Source: a virus. From it: a stretch of DNA of 29,193 nt. The notes beneath the pieces are model-generated. The model saw only the letters and a program-made list of their open reading frames with translations, searched no databases and had not been told where the DNA came from. Where the stretch lies: positions 1 to 29,193 of the IMG/VR virus record IMGVR_UViG_3300020378_000029; one strand, given 5' to 3'. Numbering within the stretch: position 1 is the stretch's first letter; each line of letters opens with the position of its first letter. This document shows positions 15,958 through 23,717 of this stretch, one piece after another. The position numbers and the translations under genes are program-made.

Positions 15958-17919
15958 CTATCTTACTGGACAAGCTCCTGTTGCACATTCATCATCTTTT
16001 AGTTCTTCTAATGAATTTGCCGAGTTAATATCTACAGATTCTAATTGTTTTACATACTCATCGTGTTCTTCTTTAGTTACTACCTCTTGTGGTAAGTAAG
16101 GATAACCAAGATCAGAAGCTGACTTTGTAGGGTCGTTTCTGTAAAGAAAAGAAACACCTATGTAAATATCCCAGTTCTTAAGTAACCACTCTATTATTGC
16201 TGGAACTTCTTTTTTATCATAAGAGATTGTTACCGAGCAATTATGGTCAACATAGTTTTCCATTAACAATTTATATCTATTAAGTTGATCAACCGCTGCT
16301 TCCAAGTTAACTTCTTTACCATCTACTTCTGTAAAATCAACATTGTCATGACAAACAGGAAACGTAACTAATACACTTGTATCATCGTAAGGATTATCCA
16401 TAACCTTATAATTACTTTGTTTTAGTTTTTCTACAAGAGGATCACTTTTAGAAAAGTTAATGTTATTAAAAATATATTTACCTAATGGTTTATGTACTCC
16501 CTCAGTAGTGTCCATTATTTTAGATAAAGTTCCACTAGGTTTTACAGTAGTTACAGCTTTAGGTCTTGGCATGTTAAGTTCTTCGGCCATGCTTTCAGCT
16601 CCCTTAACTGCCATCTCTCTTAAACCTTTAAATGATTTAGCGGAGTCACAATGTTCCCAACTTACTATTCCAGTCAGTCCAACCCCACATAGCCGTAAAA
16701 AGTTATTAAGCTCATGCCATGTGTCAGCTAATACTCCATCTTTTAAATTAACACAAGTTTGTCTATAATTAGCTCTTGCTATTAAATAAATAGCTCTAAG
16801 TAAACTTTCCCAGTCACCATTAAATTTTCCTAAATCACACTCTACCAAGTTACAAAAATTTTTATTACCTAGTAAAATTTCTGCGCAAGGGTTTAATCCT
16901 TTAAACCATGCTGCTTTTCTTTTTGCTGTTTCAGCATTTATAAATCCAGGTTCTGAACCACCAGCTTCTTCCATTAATTTAAATATATAATGTAGTTCTG
17001 CTTTTGTAGGTTTTTGATGAAACACTAAAGAATTATTAGATTGACTTCTTTGTGGATTATCATTGAAATGATCTTTTTTAGCTTTAGCAAAATCTTCCCA
17101 CTCTGGGCTATTATAATCTAATAAACATATCTCTGCTGATCTCCTGCTTGATAATACAGTTCCTATCCAATTAACAATATCCAGAATATCCAAATGACTA
17201 AGAAGATTACCAGACCTCCTATTAAGTATGTCAACGATTCGTAAAAATGCTTTTGACAAAAGTTTATCGCCTTGCGAAATCCAACCATAACCTGAGAGTC
17301 TTGAACCCTCTGGTCTAATTTCAGAAAAGTCAATAACCAGTTTTTCACAATCGTACTTACCAGCAAGCAGCTTTCCAAGACCTTTGCACCAACTTTCGGC
17401 ACTATCGCCAATACTAACTTTCCAAAGTTTTTTATCTTTGTCATAAGATTCAATGTTGTCATCTCTACCTCCTTTCGTTTTTCTTTTAGTTCGGATGACT
17501 TCGACATTATGAATGTAGTTTTGAAATCCATTCAAAGTTCCAGTGACAGGTTGGAAACCAACACCACATCCTTGAAGTAATAACCAGAAAGCATCTACTA
17601 CATCATAAACTGTTTCTACTCTTAAAAAGCTACAATTAAACTGAGAAGCTTCTCTGTGTTTAGAAACTTCAGTTCCACCTAACCATAGTGTCCTACCAGC
17701 TACAGATACCTTTCTTTCTAAAAGTAACTCTTTTAATTGATTAAGCTCTTGTGATTCTTCATATGTCAAATCATGTTTTTTAGCTCTAATCCACAACCAT
17801 CTTTGATGACTAATAACTCTACTTATAGTTTCTTCCCATGTTTCAAAATTATTATTATTATTATCTAGTGGTCTATTATAAGTTCTTCTTGTAATTACTT
17901 CTGCTCTAGTAGATACCAT
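15958..17919 (-). CDS. nrdJ: Class II (adenosylcobalamin-dependent) ribonucleotide reductase
   Basis: Encodes 653 residues, similar in size to the monomeric Lactobacillus leichmannii enzyme. It reduces ribonucleotides to deoxyribonucleotides for phage DNA synthesis, using adenosylcobalamin to make a thiyl radical. Visible residues are C96 in FNCSF, the radical cysteine C345 in NPCAEI with E347, its redox partner C356 eleven residues later (the same spacing as C408/C419 in the Lactobacillus enzyme with C96 matching C119), and the C-terminal shuttle pair C645-x4-C650. GCGVGFQPV and KPSGTLSKIMDTTEGVH are also reductase motifs. No small (NrdB) subunit gene is present. AGGAG precedes the start by 9 bases. 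It sits with the nucleotide-metabolism genes before the portal. Confidence 0.93.
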   Translation of the reverse strand: MVSTRAEVITRRTYNRPLDNNNNNFETWEETISRVISHQRWLWIRAKKHDLTYEESQELNQLKELLLERKVSVAGRTLWLGGTEVSKHREASQFNCSFLRVETVYDVVDAFWLLLQGCGVGFQPVTGTLNGFQNYIHNVEVIRTKRKTKGGRDDNIESYDKDKKLWKVSIGDSAESWCKGLGKLLAGKYDCEKLVIDFSEIRPEGSRLSGYGWISQGDKLLSKAFLRIVDILNRRSGNLLSHLDILDIVNWIGTVLSSRRSAEICLLDYNSPEWEDFAKAKKDHFNDNPQRSQSNNSLVFHQKPTKAELHYIFKLMEEAGGSEPGFINAETAKRKAAWFKGLNPCAEILLGNKNFCNLVECDLGKFNGDWESLLRAIYLIARANYRQTCVNLKDGVLADTWHELNNFLRLCGVGLTGIVSWEHCDSAKSFKGLREMAVKGAESMAEELNMPRPKAVTTVKPSGTLSKIMDTTEGVHKPLGKYIFNNINFSKSDPLVEKLKQSNYKVMDNPYDDTSVLVTFPVCHDNVDFTEVDGKEVNLEAAVDQLNRYKLLMENYVDHNCSVTISYDKKEVPAIIEWLLKNWDIYIGVSFLYRNDPTKSASDLGYPYLPQEVVTKEEHDEYVKQLESVDINSANSLEELKDDECATGACPVR

Positions 17920-17923
17920 TTAA

Positions 17924-18160
17924 TTATTCTCCTCTCTTTTTAAATAATTCCCATTTATTAAGTTTATATTTTTTATACCATACAGATGGTTCATTACACT
18001 TTGCAGCTCTAAATTTTCTTAATGGATATTTTTCTTCATAATGTTCCACTAGCTCATATATACCTTTACCACAATCAGTAACCCAATGATAAGGATAGTG
18101 TTTCATATATAATTTATTGTTTAGTTCAAACCAAAGTGTTATAATAAAAAAATCAAACAT
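17924..18160 (-). CDS. Small protein, unknown
   Basis: Encodes 78 residues from the ATG at 18160, overlapping the previous gene by 8 bases. The N-terminus is hydrophobic (MFDFFIITLWFELNN). From M19 on it is a basic aromatic-rich peptide (HYPYHWVTDCGKGIYELVEHYEEKYP, then CNEPSVWYKKYKLNKWELF). Starting at M19 (18106) would give 60 residues, but no ribosome site precedes it, so the start is uncertain. It resembles small host-takeover or regulatory phage proteins only in size and composition; I do not recognise a family. Confidence 0.6.
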   Translation of the reverse strand: MFDFFIITLWFELNNKLYMKHYPYHWVTDCGKGIYELVEHYEEKYPLRKFRAAKCNEPSVWYKKYKLNKWELFKKRGE

Positions 18161-18359
18161 CGATGCCTAATCTCTTTCTTGCATTTTCTCTAATTTTAAA
18201 AGTTTCCTCGTCATAACATCCCCACCCTTGAAGGTCAATGTTATGCTCTTGTTCATAAATCTCAACTTTATTCCATATTTCATCTATGATACAAGCTTCT
18301 ACTTCACCATAGACAATTTCTTCACCAGTATAGAGAAACAATATTAATATCCATTTCAT
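18153..18359 (-). CDS. Small protein with hydrophobic N-terminus, unknown
   Basis: Encodes 68 residues. A short hydrophobic N-terminus (MKWILILFLYTGEE) could be a strand or a weak signal-like segment; it is too short for a clear signal peptide and no cleavage site is obvious. The rest is acidic (EVEACIIDEIWNKVEIYEQE) and ends in a basic helix (RENARKRLGIDV) with two Cys in between. Its ATG shares bases with the stop of the DUF3310-like gene (TAATG), which argues for coupled translation and a real gene. No family recognised. Confidence 0.62.
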   Translation of the reverse strand: MKWILILFLYTGEEIVYGEVEACIIDEIWNKVEIYEQEHNIDLQGWGCYDEETFKIRENARKRLGIDV

Positions 18360-18613
18360 TATACACCCGCTTCTTGTCTAAAATTTTGTTCGTTTTGAAT
18401 TAAAAATTCTATGTAGGCTTTTGCTTTTTTAAGGTCTTCTATGTGACCTTTTTCTTGGTAACGACAAATGTATTTTATAACATTTCCCTCACAAAAACCA
18501 AGCTCATTAGCAAGAATAAAATTTATTGGTTGAATTTTATGCTGACTATAGTGGTCAGGATTTATAGATTTATCTTTTTCATCTTTTATAGCTTTAGCAA
18601 TATCAAAGTACAT
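18359..18613 (-). CDS. DUF3310-like small protein (putative nucleotide-kinase-related)
   Basis: Encodes 84 residues. The core NPDHYSQHKIQPINFILANE, followed by CEGNVIKYICRYQEKGHIEDLKKAKAYIEFLI, is the DUF3310 pattern: an HY-x-x-x-I-x-P segment, then N-x-x-KY-x-x-R-x-x-x-K, D-L-x-K-A. The family is common in phages. T7 gp1.7, a nucleotide kinase, has been linked to it as I recall. A role in nucleotide supply would fit its neighbours, the exonuclease that releases nucleotides and the reductase. GGAG precedes the start by 5 bases, and the gene overlaps the exonuclease end by 11 bases. Family assignment is good; activity is inference. Confidence 0.8.
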   Translation of the reverse strand: MYFDIAKAIKDEKDKSINPDHYSQHKIQPINFILANELGFCEGNVIKYICRYQEKGHIEDLKKAKAYIEFLIQNEQNFRQEAGV

Positions 18614-19337
18614 TTGGACTCCATAGTTTTATTTGTTTATTTTTAAAGTCATAATCACTAGCTCGTAAAATTCTAGCCATACGAGCTTGTAATAAAGCTT
18701 CATTTTCATCTAAGTTTGCTTTAGCAAAACAATTTAGAATTGATTGCCAAGAACATTCTTTACTTAAAATTTTTTCAGCAGTTACATTTCCAATACCAGG
18801 AACACCTGAGTAACCATCAGTAGCATCCCCAACAAGTGTTTGTTTGAAAAAATTATAGTCCGCTACATCTTCATCAATTTCATGCAGCTCGTTACTTTTC
18901 CACAACAAACCTGGAATTGTCATTAAGTCTTTATCTTCAGACACAACAATCTTTTTATCTTTTATAAGAGTAGGGTGTGTAGATAAAATTCCTAATACAT
19001 CATCAGCTTCTAGCTCTGGCCTTACATAGGTTTTGTAATTATCTTTAATCCATTTAACTAATTCCTTGTAACAAACTGGCTTTCTAAGTTTTTTTCTATT
19101 AGCTTTATAACTAGGATTAATCTTTTTTCTAAAGTTTTCCTTATCAGTAAAAGCAAATATAACCTTATCAGCTTCGGTTGCTTCAAGCAAGCGATCTATG
19201 TATTGTGTTATTAAATTTGAAGCTTCCTTCCGATCACTCCAAAGTGTCCAGATATCGTCACCCCAGTCAACTTCATGCTCACTAGCAGAAGAATATTGAT
19301 AAGCACAAATATCTCCATCAATTAATAATGTTGTCAT
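18603..19337 (-). CDS. 5'-3' exonuclease (T7 gp6-like, FEN family)
   Basis: Encodes 244 residues (T7 gp6 has 300). It shows the flap-nuclease order of acidic metal ligands: D7 and D9 in LLIDGDICAYQY, the AFTDKENFRK region with YKANRKKLRKP, ELEADDVLG, VVSEDKDLM, and the helix-hairpin-helix stretch GDATDGYSGVPGIGNVTAEKIL. The enzyme removes RNA primers, degrades host DNA to feed nucleotide pools, and takes part in concatemer processing. The start overlaps the upstream nuclease stop by 4 bases (ATGA), with GAGGTG as ribosome site. It belongs to the replication block directly after the DNA polymerase and nuclease. Confidence 0.92.
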   Translation of the reverse strand: MTTLLIDGDICAYQYSSASEHEVDWGDDIWTLWSDRKEASNLITQYIDRLLEATEADKVIFAFTDKENFRKKINPSYKANRKKLRKPVCYKELVKWIKDNYKTYVRPELEADDVLGILSTHPTLIKDKKIVVSEDKDLMTIPGLLWKSNELHEIDEDVADYNFFKQTLVGDATDGYSGVPGIGNVTAEKILSKECSWQSILNCFAKANLDENEALLQARMARILRASDYDFKNKQIKLWSPNVL

Positions 19338-19738
19338 TTAACACCTCTATGTATAGGTCTGTGTTTTACAAACCTTATTTTTTTTGTATGAGGATTATAA
19401 TGTAAATATCTTACACCTAACTTTTTTTGTGTTGGAGTTCTTGAGGATAACCTTCCATCTTTGTAACTCTTAACATCAACTAATAACAATTCACCAGAGT
19501 TTACATTTAGTGCTATTAAATCAACAGCTCCAGACTGACCACTATTTCTAAACACTTCATATCCTTTTGACCATAACCAAGCTATACAATGATGCTCTGC
19601 TATATCTCCTTTACGTTGAGGACTAATGTGTTTGCGACCAATTTTTTCCCACTCGGTATTCGCAATCCAGCTCACATCGGAAGTTAAACCTTTTCTCTGA
19701 GTTTCGGATTGCTTGCTTTGCGAGTTTTCCAAGCTCAT
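19334..19738 (-). CDS. PD-(D/E)XK nuclease, Holliday-junction-resolvase-like
   Basis: Encodes 134 residues from the ATG at 19738, preceded by AAAGGAG 7 bases away. A further ATG at 19777 lacks a site. The core resembles archaeal Hjc and related resolvases: RKGDIAEHHCIAWLWSKGYE with E48, then SGQSGAVDLIAL with D73, and LLLVDVKSYKDG with D88-x-K90, the metal-binding set. The first 39 residues are coded inside the end of the DNA polymerase gene in another frame (116-base overlap), and there is no Met after the overlap. Unlike T7, this phage has two nucleases of this fold, the other being endonuclease I at 23695. It could cut branched or host DNA; the substrate is not determined by sequence. Confidence 0.85.
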   Translation of the reverse strand: MSLENSQSKQSETQRKGLTSDVSWIANTEWEKIGRKHISPQRKGDIAEHHCIAWLWSKGYEVFRNSGQSGAVDLIALNVNSGELLLVDVKSYKDGRLSSRTPTQKKLGVRYLHYNPHTKKIRFVKHRPIHRGVK

Positions 19739-21359
19739 CAGCATTCTCCTTTCTTGTTTCAATTTGTATTTCATCATGAACCCATGCTACTTGTTTGCAG
19801 TCTAAGTTATGCTGATGGATTAATTCGTGGACATCTATAATCCACTGTTTACAAATCAATGCTCCTGATGATTGCAATAAAGTATTAAGAGCTTTGTGAG
19901 CTGATCTAATCTTTAGTTGCCTGCCATCAAGACCTTTGATGTAACCTTTAGTTGCTTTTTGTTGTACGTCTTCTATTAATCTTTTGAGTGCTGGTGTTCT
20001 TTTCATAAAATCAGAAATAATTTTCTTTCCTGCCTTTACATCTTTACCAAGTATCTCTCCCATCTTAGCTGCACCACAACCATAAACTAATGCATAAATA
20101 AAAGTCTTAGCTTGTGCTCGTGTGTCTAAGCCTGCTGCCTTTTGATTTGCAGTATGTATGTCTCCATCTAAAACTTCTTTTATGTAAGTTCCATTATCAT
20201 AACGAGACATAAAATGAGCTAAACATCTTAACTCTAATCCTGATACATCAATCCCAACTAAAACATTTTCATCATCTACAGTAAATAATTCTCTACACTC
20301 TTTACCATAAGGAACAGTGGTCGCAGGAACATTTCCTACGTTAGGGTGACTGTGGGTAGCTCGACCTGTTACTGCACCATTTGTATTTACACTTCCATAA
20401 ATTCTATTGTTCTTAACAAGTTTTAACCAAGCTTGTCTTCCCTCGGCTAACTGTCCTATTCTTTTTTCTATTGTGTAATACTCAACAAGAACTTTTGATT
20501 CAGGGTAAGGTAAACTTTTTAGAACATCTTCATCTACTTTTGGCTTACCATCATTTGTATATTGTTTTGGTTTCCATCCTCTAAGGTTTATTAATCTGTT
20601 TGCAACATGATCTCTTGAGCTTGGATTAAATTCTATGACCTGAACTTTTTCAGTTGGTATGCCTTTTCTATACCCAAGTTTTTTGTTATTTACTTTTGGT
20701 ACAAAAGGTGTTCTTACCTCCCAGTCAGGGAAAGAATTTTTAAGGTCTTGTTTTAGACTTTCTCTTTTTGCAGCAAGGTCACTATACAATCGTTGAGCTT
20801 TAGTTGTATTAAACTTAAAACCATTACACTCCTGCTGATAAATTATTTCAGCTAATTTATGTTCCAATTCTATTGACTCTTCACTATAATTTTTTTCACA
20901 AATCTTTTTCCAAAGGGAGTCAGTGACATGAACATCTTGAATACAGTATAATAACATTTCATTATTAAATTGCTCCCAAGATCCTGTGTAGTCTCCCTTA
21001 GTGTTTCCTAATCTAACACCCCAAGCTTGTAATGAGTGTCTACCAATTAGCTTAGTTGGAAAATCTTTTGTCTGAAAATCTCGTTCTTTAATATCTGACC
21101 AGATCAAACGAGTTAAGACTAGAGTGTCTCGGAGCTTACCTTTATAATTAAAGTCATATACTTTTTTTAATGCAGGTAAATCAAACTTAATTATGTTGTG
21201 ACCTACAATACAGTCAGCTTGCTCCAATCTTTTAAGACCATCTTGAATATTATCAGTATAAGTTTCAACCTTATTTGTAGATGTATCTTTTAAAACAAGA
21301 CAATGAACTCTATCCAAGTCATCAAGCAATCCATTTGTTTCAATATCAAATATAATCAT
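19623..21359 (-). CDS. DNA polymerase, family A, T7 gp5-like with 3'-5' exonuclease domain
   Basis: Encodes 578 residues. The exonuclease domain starts with IIFDIETNG (D5, E7) and has IVGHNIIKFDLPAL and YCIQDVHVTDSLW. The polymerase domain has FNPSSRDH, GRATHSHPNVGNVP, motif A GIDVSGLELRC (D371), motif B R414-x3-K418-x3-Y422 with YG, and motif C HDE at 528-530. The C-terminus (GKNWSQTH) is T7-like. T7 gp5 has 704 residues. The segment before FNPSSRDH, where T7 carries its thioredoxin-binding loop, is much shorter here, so a different processivity partner or none is likely. The start overlaps the zinc-ribbon gene stop (ATGA); the end overlaps the nuclease gene. Confidence 0.95.
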   Translation of the reverse strand: MIIFDIETNGLLDDLDRVHCLVLKDTSTNKVETYTDNIQDGLKRLEQADCIVGHNIIKFDLPALKKVYDFNYKGKLRDTLVLTRLIWSDIKERDFQTKDFPTKLIGRHSLQAWGVRLGNTKGDYTGSWEQFNNEMLLYCIQDVHVTDSLWKKICEKNYSEESIELEHKLAEIIYQQECNGFKFNTTKAQRLYSDLAAKRESLKQDLKNSFPDWEVRTPFVPKVNNKKLGYRKGIPTEKVQVIEFNPSSRDHVANRLINLRGWKPKQYTNDGKPKVDEDVLKSLPYPESKVLVEYYTIEKRIGQLAEGRQAWLKLVKNNRIYGSVNTNGAVTGRATHSHPNVGNVPATTVPYGKECRELFTVDDENVLVGIDVSGLELRCLAHFMSRYDNGTYIKEVLDGDIHTANQKAAGLDTRAQAKTFIYALVYGCGAAKMGEILGKDVKAGKKIISDFMKRTPALKRLIEDVQQKATKGYIKGLDGRQLKIRSAHKALNTLLQSSGALICKQWIIDVHELIHQHNLDCKQVAWVHDEIQIETRKENADELGKLAKQAIRNSEKRFNFRCELDCEYRVGKNWSQTH

Positions 21360-21520
21360 TCGTCTTTAGCCCTGTATACAATTACAAAAGCCCTACACTC
21401 AGGACAACTTAAATTTGTAACCATATCAAACTCATCAATAAAACCATCTCTTTCATATTCTTCATCAATGTCTTGGTCACCGCCCCAAATTAATTCAGTT
21501 CCACAATGCCAACATTTCAT
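21356..21520 (-). CDS. Small zinc-ribbon protein
   Basis: A 54-residue ORF lies between the protein ending at 21520 and the DNA polymerase, overlapping each (TAATG and ATGA). AAGGAG precedes the ATG by 9 bases. It has CWHCG near the N-terminus and CPECRAF near the C-terminus, separated by an acidic stretch (GGDQDIDEEYERDGFIDEFD). The two C-x2-C pairs form a likely zinc ribbon. Such proteins often bind nucleic acid or partner proteins. Its place inside the replication block suggests a replication accessory, but the function is unknown. Confidence 0.78.
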   Translation of the reverse strand: MKCWHCGTELIWGGDQDIDEEYERDGFIDEFDMVTNLSCPECRAFVIVYRAKDE

Positions 21521-21723
21521 TAGTGCACACTCCTTACCTTAACAATTATTTTTTCAGCTTCTTCATAATCTTCTGCAATTTCATCTAAAAGATCTTGCAT
21601 GTGTATTTGACTTACAACATCAGGTGCATAAAGAACTAATGGTTTTCCATTCTTTTGTATCTTTTTAATTGCCCGCTCAAGGGTCTTTCCTAAATTAAAA
21701 ATATTATCGTCAGTAGTCATCAT
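21520..21723 (-). CDS. Small protein between primase-helicase and zinc ribbon, unknown
   Basis: Encodes 67 residues from the ATG at 21723, preceded by GGAGG 6 bases away; the next codon is also ATG. It overlaps the primase-helicase end by 14 bases. The sequence is helical (LGKTLERAIKKIQKNGKP, then LVLYAPDVVSQIHMQDLLDEIAEDYEEAEKIIVKVRSVH), with a strand-like LVLYAP in between. No family is recognised. The tight overlaps on both sides make it a real part of the replication operon. Confidence 0.7.
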   Translation of the reverse strand: MMTTDDNIFNLGKTLERAIKKIQKNGKPLVLYAPDVVSQIHMQDLLDEIAEDYEEAEKIIVKVRSVH

Positions 21724-23272
21724 TATAATCCTCCAACAATCTCCCAGTTTCAGGGTTATATAAAAGGTGACCACATGTTCCAGTCTCACCAGTAAAACGA
21801 TTTTTAAGAACTCTTACTGTAGTTTTGTGAGGGTCTTCAGCTTGTTGATTTCGTTCTAAACTTAAAACCATATCTGATAGTTGAGCAATACTATGACTAC
21901 CTCTAAGGTTAGTAAGTGAAATGTTTTTACCCTCTTCAAAAGAAGTGTCTGATTTAGGTCTGTTAAGATGTGACACACAAAGTAAACAAATATTTAACTC
22001 CTGAACTAGTGTTCTAAGGTTAGTGACAAAGTTATCAATCATACGTCTTTCATCAGTTTGTAAATTAGTGGAAAGAGCAATATGCAGATGATCCAATATA
22101 ATAAACTTACACCCACATGACTGTGCAAAATATCTAATCCTTGACTGTAAGTTGTCAAGTTCAGTAGCACCAAAACTATCATAAAAATAAACTCTCCCAG
22201 AACCGACAGTACGATTGTAAGGGTCAACCAAGTCATCAAAAAGAACACCATTCGACTCAAGGTGTAAGGGTCTTTCGATTTCAATACCAATAAGACCAAG
22301 CGCAGTTCTTTTGATACTCTCTTCAAGCATAATAAATCCAACACTTTCTCCTCCTTTAATAAGACTATGGCCTATTTCTCTAACAAAAGATGATTTTCCT
22401 ATTCCTGAACCTGCGCAAATAGTCACAAGCTCACCACATCTAAGACCTTTTGTTTTTTCATTTAATTTTTTATAAGGATAATCTGCCCTATAAACAAGTT
22501 CCTTTTTACTTATAATATCCCAAAGGTCTCGACCATCAACGATACCATCAGGCCTAAATGTTTTTGCTTCCCATATAGAGTTAAGCAACTCCTTTACTTT
22601 ACCTTTAACAACCATATCATTAGGATCTTTTTCTGATATACGAGCAATCTTTGCTTTGCCTGGAGCTATAAGTTGAGCACATTCTTGTGCAGCATGTTGA
22701 CCTGCTTCATCCATATCAAACAGAAAAACTACAGTTTCATAACTGTTAAGAAACTCTAGTGATTTGCGAATATCATTTTTAGCCGAGCTTGCACTTCGTA
22801 CTGAAACAACAGAATACTTATGGTTAAAACATTGAGACAGTGATATACAATCTAGCTCACCCTCAACCACAGTAATCATCTTACCGCCTTGTCTCCACAA
22901 CCACTCACCATAAAGTAAACAAGAATCAGTGTCACCTATAAATTGAAACTGTTTGTTCGGGTATCTTAATTTTTGTGCAACAACTTTATTATTCAGATAA
23001 TAGTTGGCAATCTGAAAAGATTTACCATTTTGCTTACCCACTTTATACCCAAACTTTTCACATGACTCAGCAGTAATATGTCTTTTGGTTAATGCCCTTA
23101 TCTCCCCATCATAAAAATTTTTATCTAATTCTTTTTCCATAAACTCCTCTCCTTGATAACCACATCCAGGTGTGAAACAAAAACTTCCATTAGAATACAC
23201 CGCTAGGTTGTTTTTACTTCCACACTTTGGACATGGTGAATGATGTAAAAAATGTGAGTCAGATTTCAACAT
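21710..23272 (-). CDS. DNA primase-helicase (T7 gp4-like)
   Basis: Encodes 520 residues from the ATG at 23272, or 526 from the ATG at 23290; neither has a good ribosome site, and 23272 gives the shorter overlap (14 bases) with the amidase gene. N-terminal zinc finger: CPKCGSKN and CFTPGCGY. The TOPRIM primase domain has VVEGELDCISL and FLFDMDEAGQHAA. The RecA-like helicase has Walker A GSGIGKSS (K293 from the chosen start), Walker B FIILDHLHI, and the downstream LRGSHSIAQLSD and KNRFTGETG. It unwinds the fork and makes primers for the neighbouring polymerase. T7 gp4 is 566 residues with an internal start; an equivalent is not obvious here. Confidence 0.95.
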   Translation of the reverse strand: MLKSDSHFLHHSPCPKCGSKNNLAVYSNGSFCFTPGCGYQGEEFMEKELDKNFYDGEIRALTKRHITAESCEKFGYKVGKQNGKSFQIANYYLNNKVVAQKLRYPNKQFQFIGDTDSCLLYGEWLWRQGGKMITVVEGELDCISLSQCFNHKYSVVSVRSASSAKNDIRKSLEFLNSYETVVFLFDMDEAGQHAAQECAQLIAPGKAKIARISEKDPNDMVVKGKVKELLNSIWEAKTFRPDGIVDGRDLWDIISKKELVYRADYPYKKLNEKTKGLRCGELVTICAGSGIGKSSFVREIGHSLIKGGESVGFIMLEESIKRTALGLIGIEIERPLHLESNGVLFDDLVDPYNRTVGSGRVYFYDSFGATELDNLQSRIRYFAQSCGCKFIILDHLHIALSTNLQTDERRMIDNFVTNLRTLVQELNICLLCVSHLNRPKSDTSFEEGKNISLTNLRGSHSIAQLSDMVLSLERNQQAEDPHKTTVRVLKNRFTGETGTCGHLLYNPETGRLLEDYNDDY

Positions 23273-23717
23273 CGCTGGGAGGAGTAACATTTAGATCGAT
23301 GTTGTGATCTACCCATGCTTTTACATCAAACGATGGACACTCTTTACGATTATCAAGATCTCGGTGTCCAACAATTTCTGCATTTGGATAGTCTTTTGCA
23401 AGACTTAAGAGTAACATTTGTAATGCAGAAAACTGTTTATCAGTGTAGTTATCTTCAGCTTTCATATCGTCATCAACTCCACCGACTAAAGCTATACCAA
23501 TACTATGAGAATTATGCCCTTTTACATGAGCACCTACAATATTTAAATCTCTACCATTTTCAATAGTACCATCTCTTTTAATAACTTTGTGATATCCAAT
23601 GTCTAACCACCCTTGCCCTCTGTGAATTTTTCTAATCCACTCAGCATCTATATCCATGTCTGGTTTAGTGGCAGTACAGTGAACAACTATATAATTAGTC
23701 TTTCTTCTTTCTGTCAT
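23259..23717 (-). CDS. N-acetylmuramoyl-L-alanine amidase (T7 lysozyme gp3.5-like)
   Basis: Encodes 152 residues (T7 gp3.5 has 151). It cleaves the bond between muramic acid and the peptide stem. Zinc ligands match T7: H13 in VVHCTATKP, H118 in VGHRDL and C127 in KECPSFD; Y42 (GYHKV) and K125 match T7 catalytic Tyr46 and Lys128. In T7 this protein also binds and inhibits the phage RNA polymerase; the same position and size make that possible but it is not shown here. AAGGAG lies 8 bases before the start. It overlaps the endonuclease gene by 23 bases. No signal peptide or holin gene was seen next to it. Confidence 0.93.
   Translation of the reverse strand: MTERRKTNYIVVHCTATKPDMDIDAEWIRKIHRGQGWLDIGYHKVIKRDGTIENGRDLNIVGAHVKGHNSHSIGIALVGGVDDDMKAEDNYTDKQFSALQMLLLSLAKDYPNAEIVGHRDLDNRKECPSFDVKAWVDHNIDLNVTPPSDVEI

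Noticed and set aside
17163-17531. 122-residue minus-strand open frame with a hydrophobic C-terminus
   Set aside because: It is an alternative frame inside the ribonucleotide reductase gene, whose catalytic motifs run through the whole region.
22039-22344. 101-residue Leu-rich minus-strand open frame, membrane-like, considered as a holin
   Set aside because: It lies wholly within the primase-helicase gene out of frame; its hydrophobicity comes from frame-shifted AT-rich codons.
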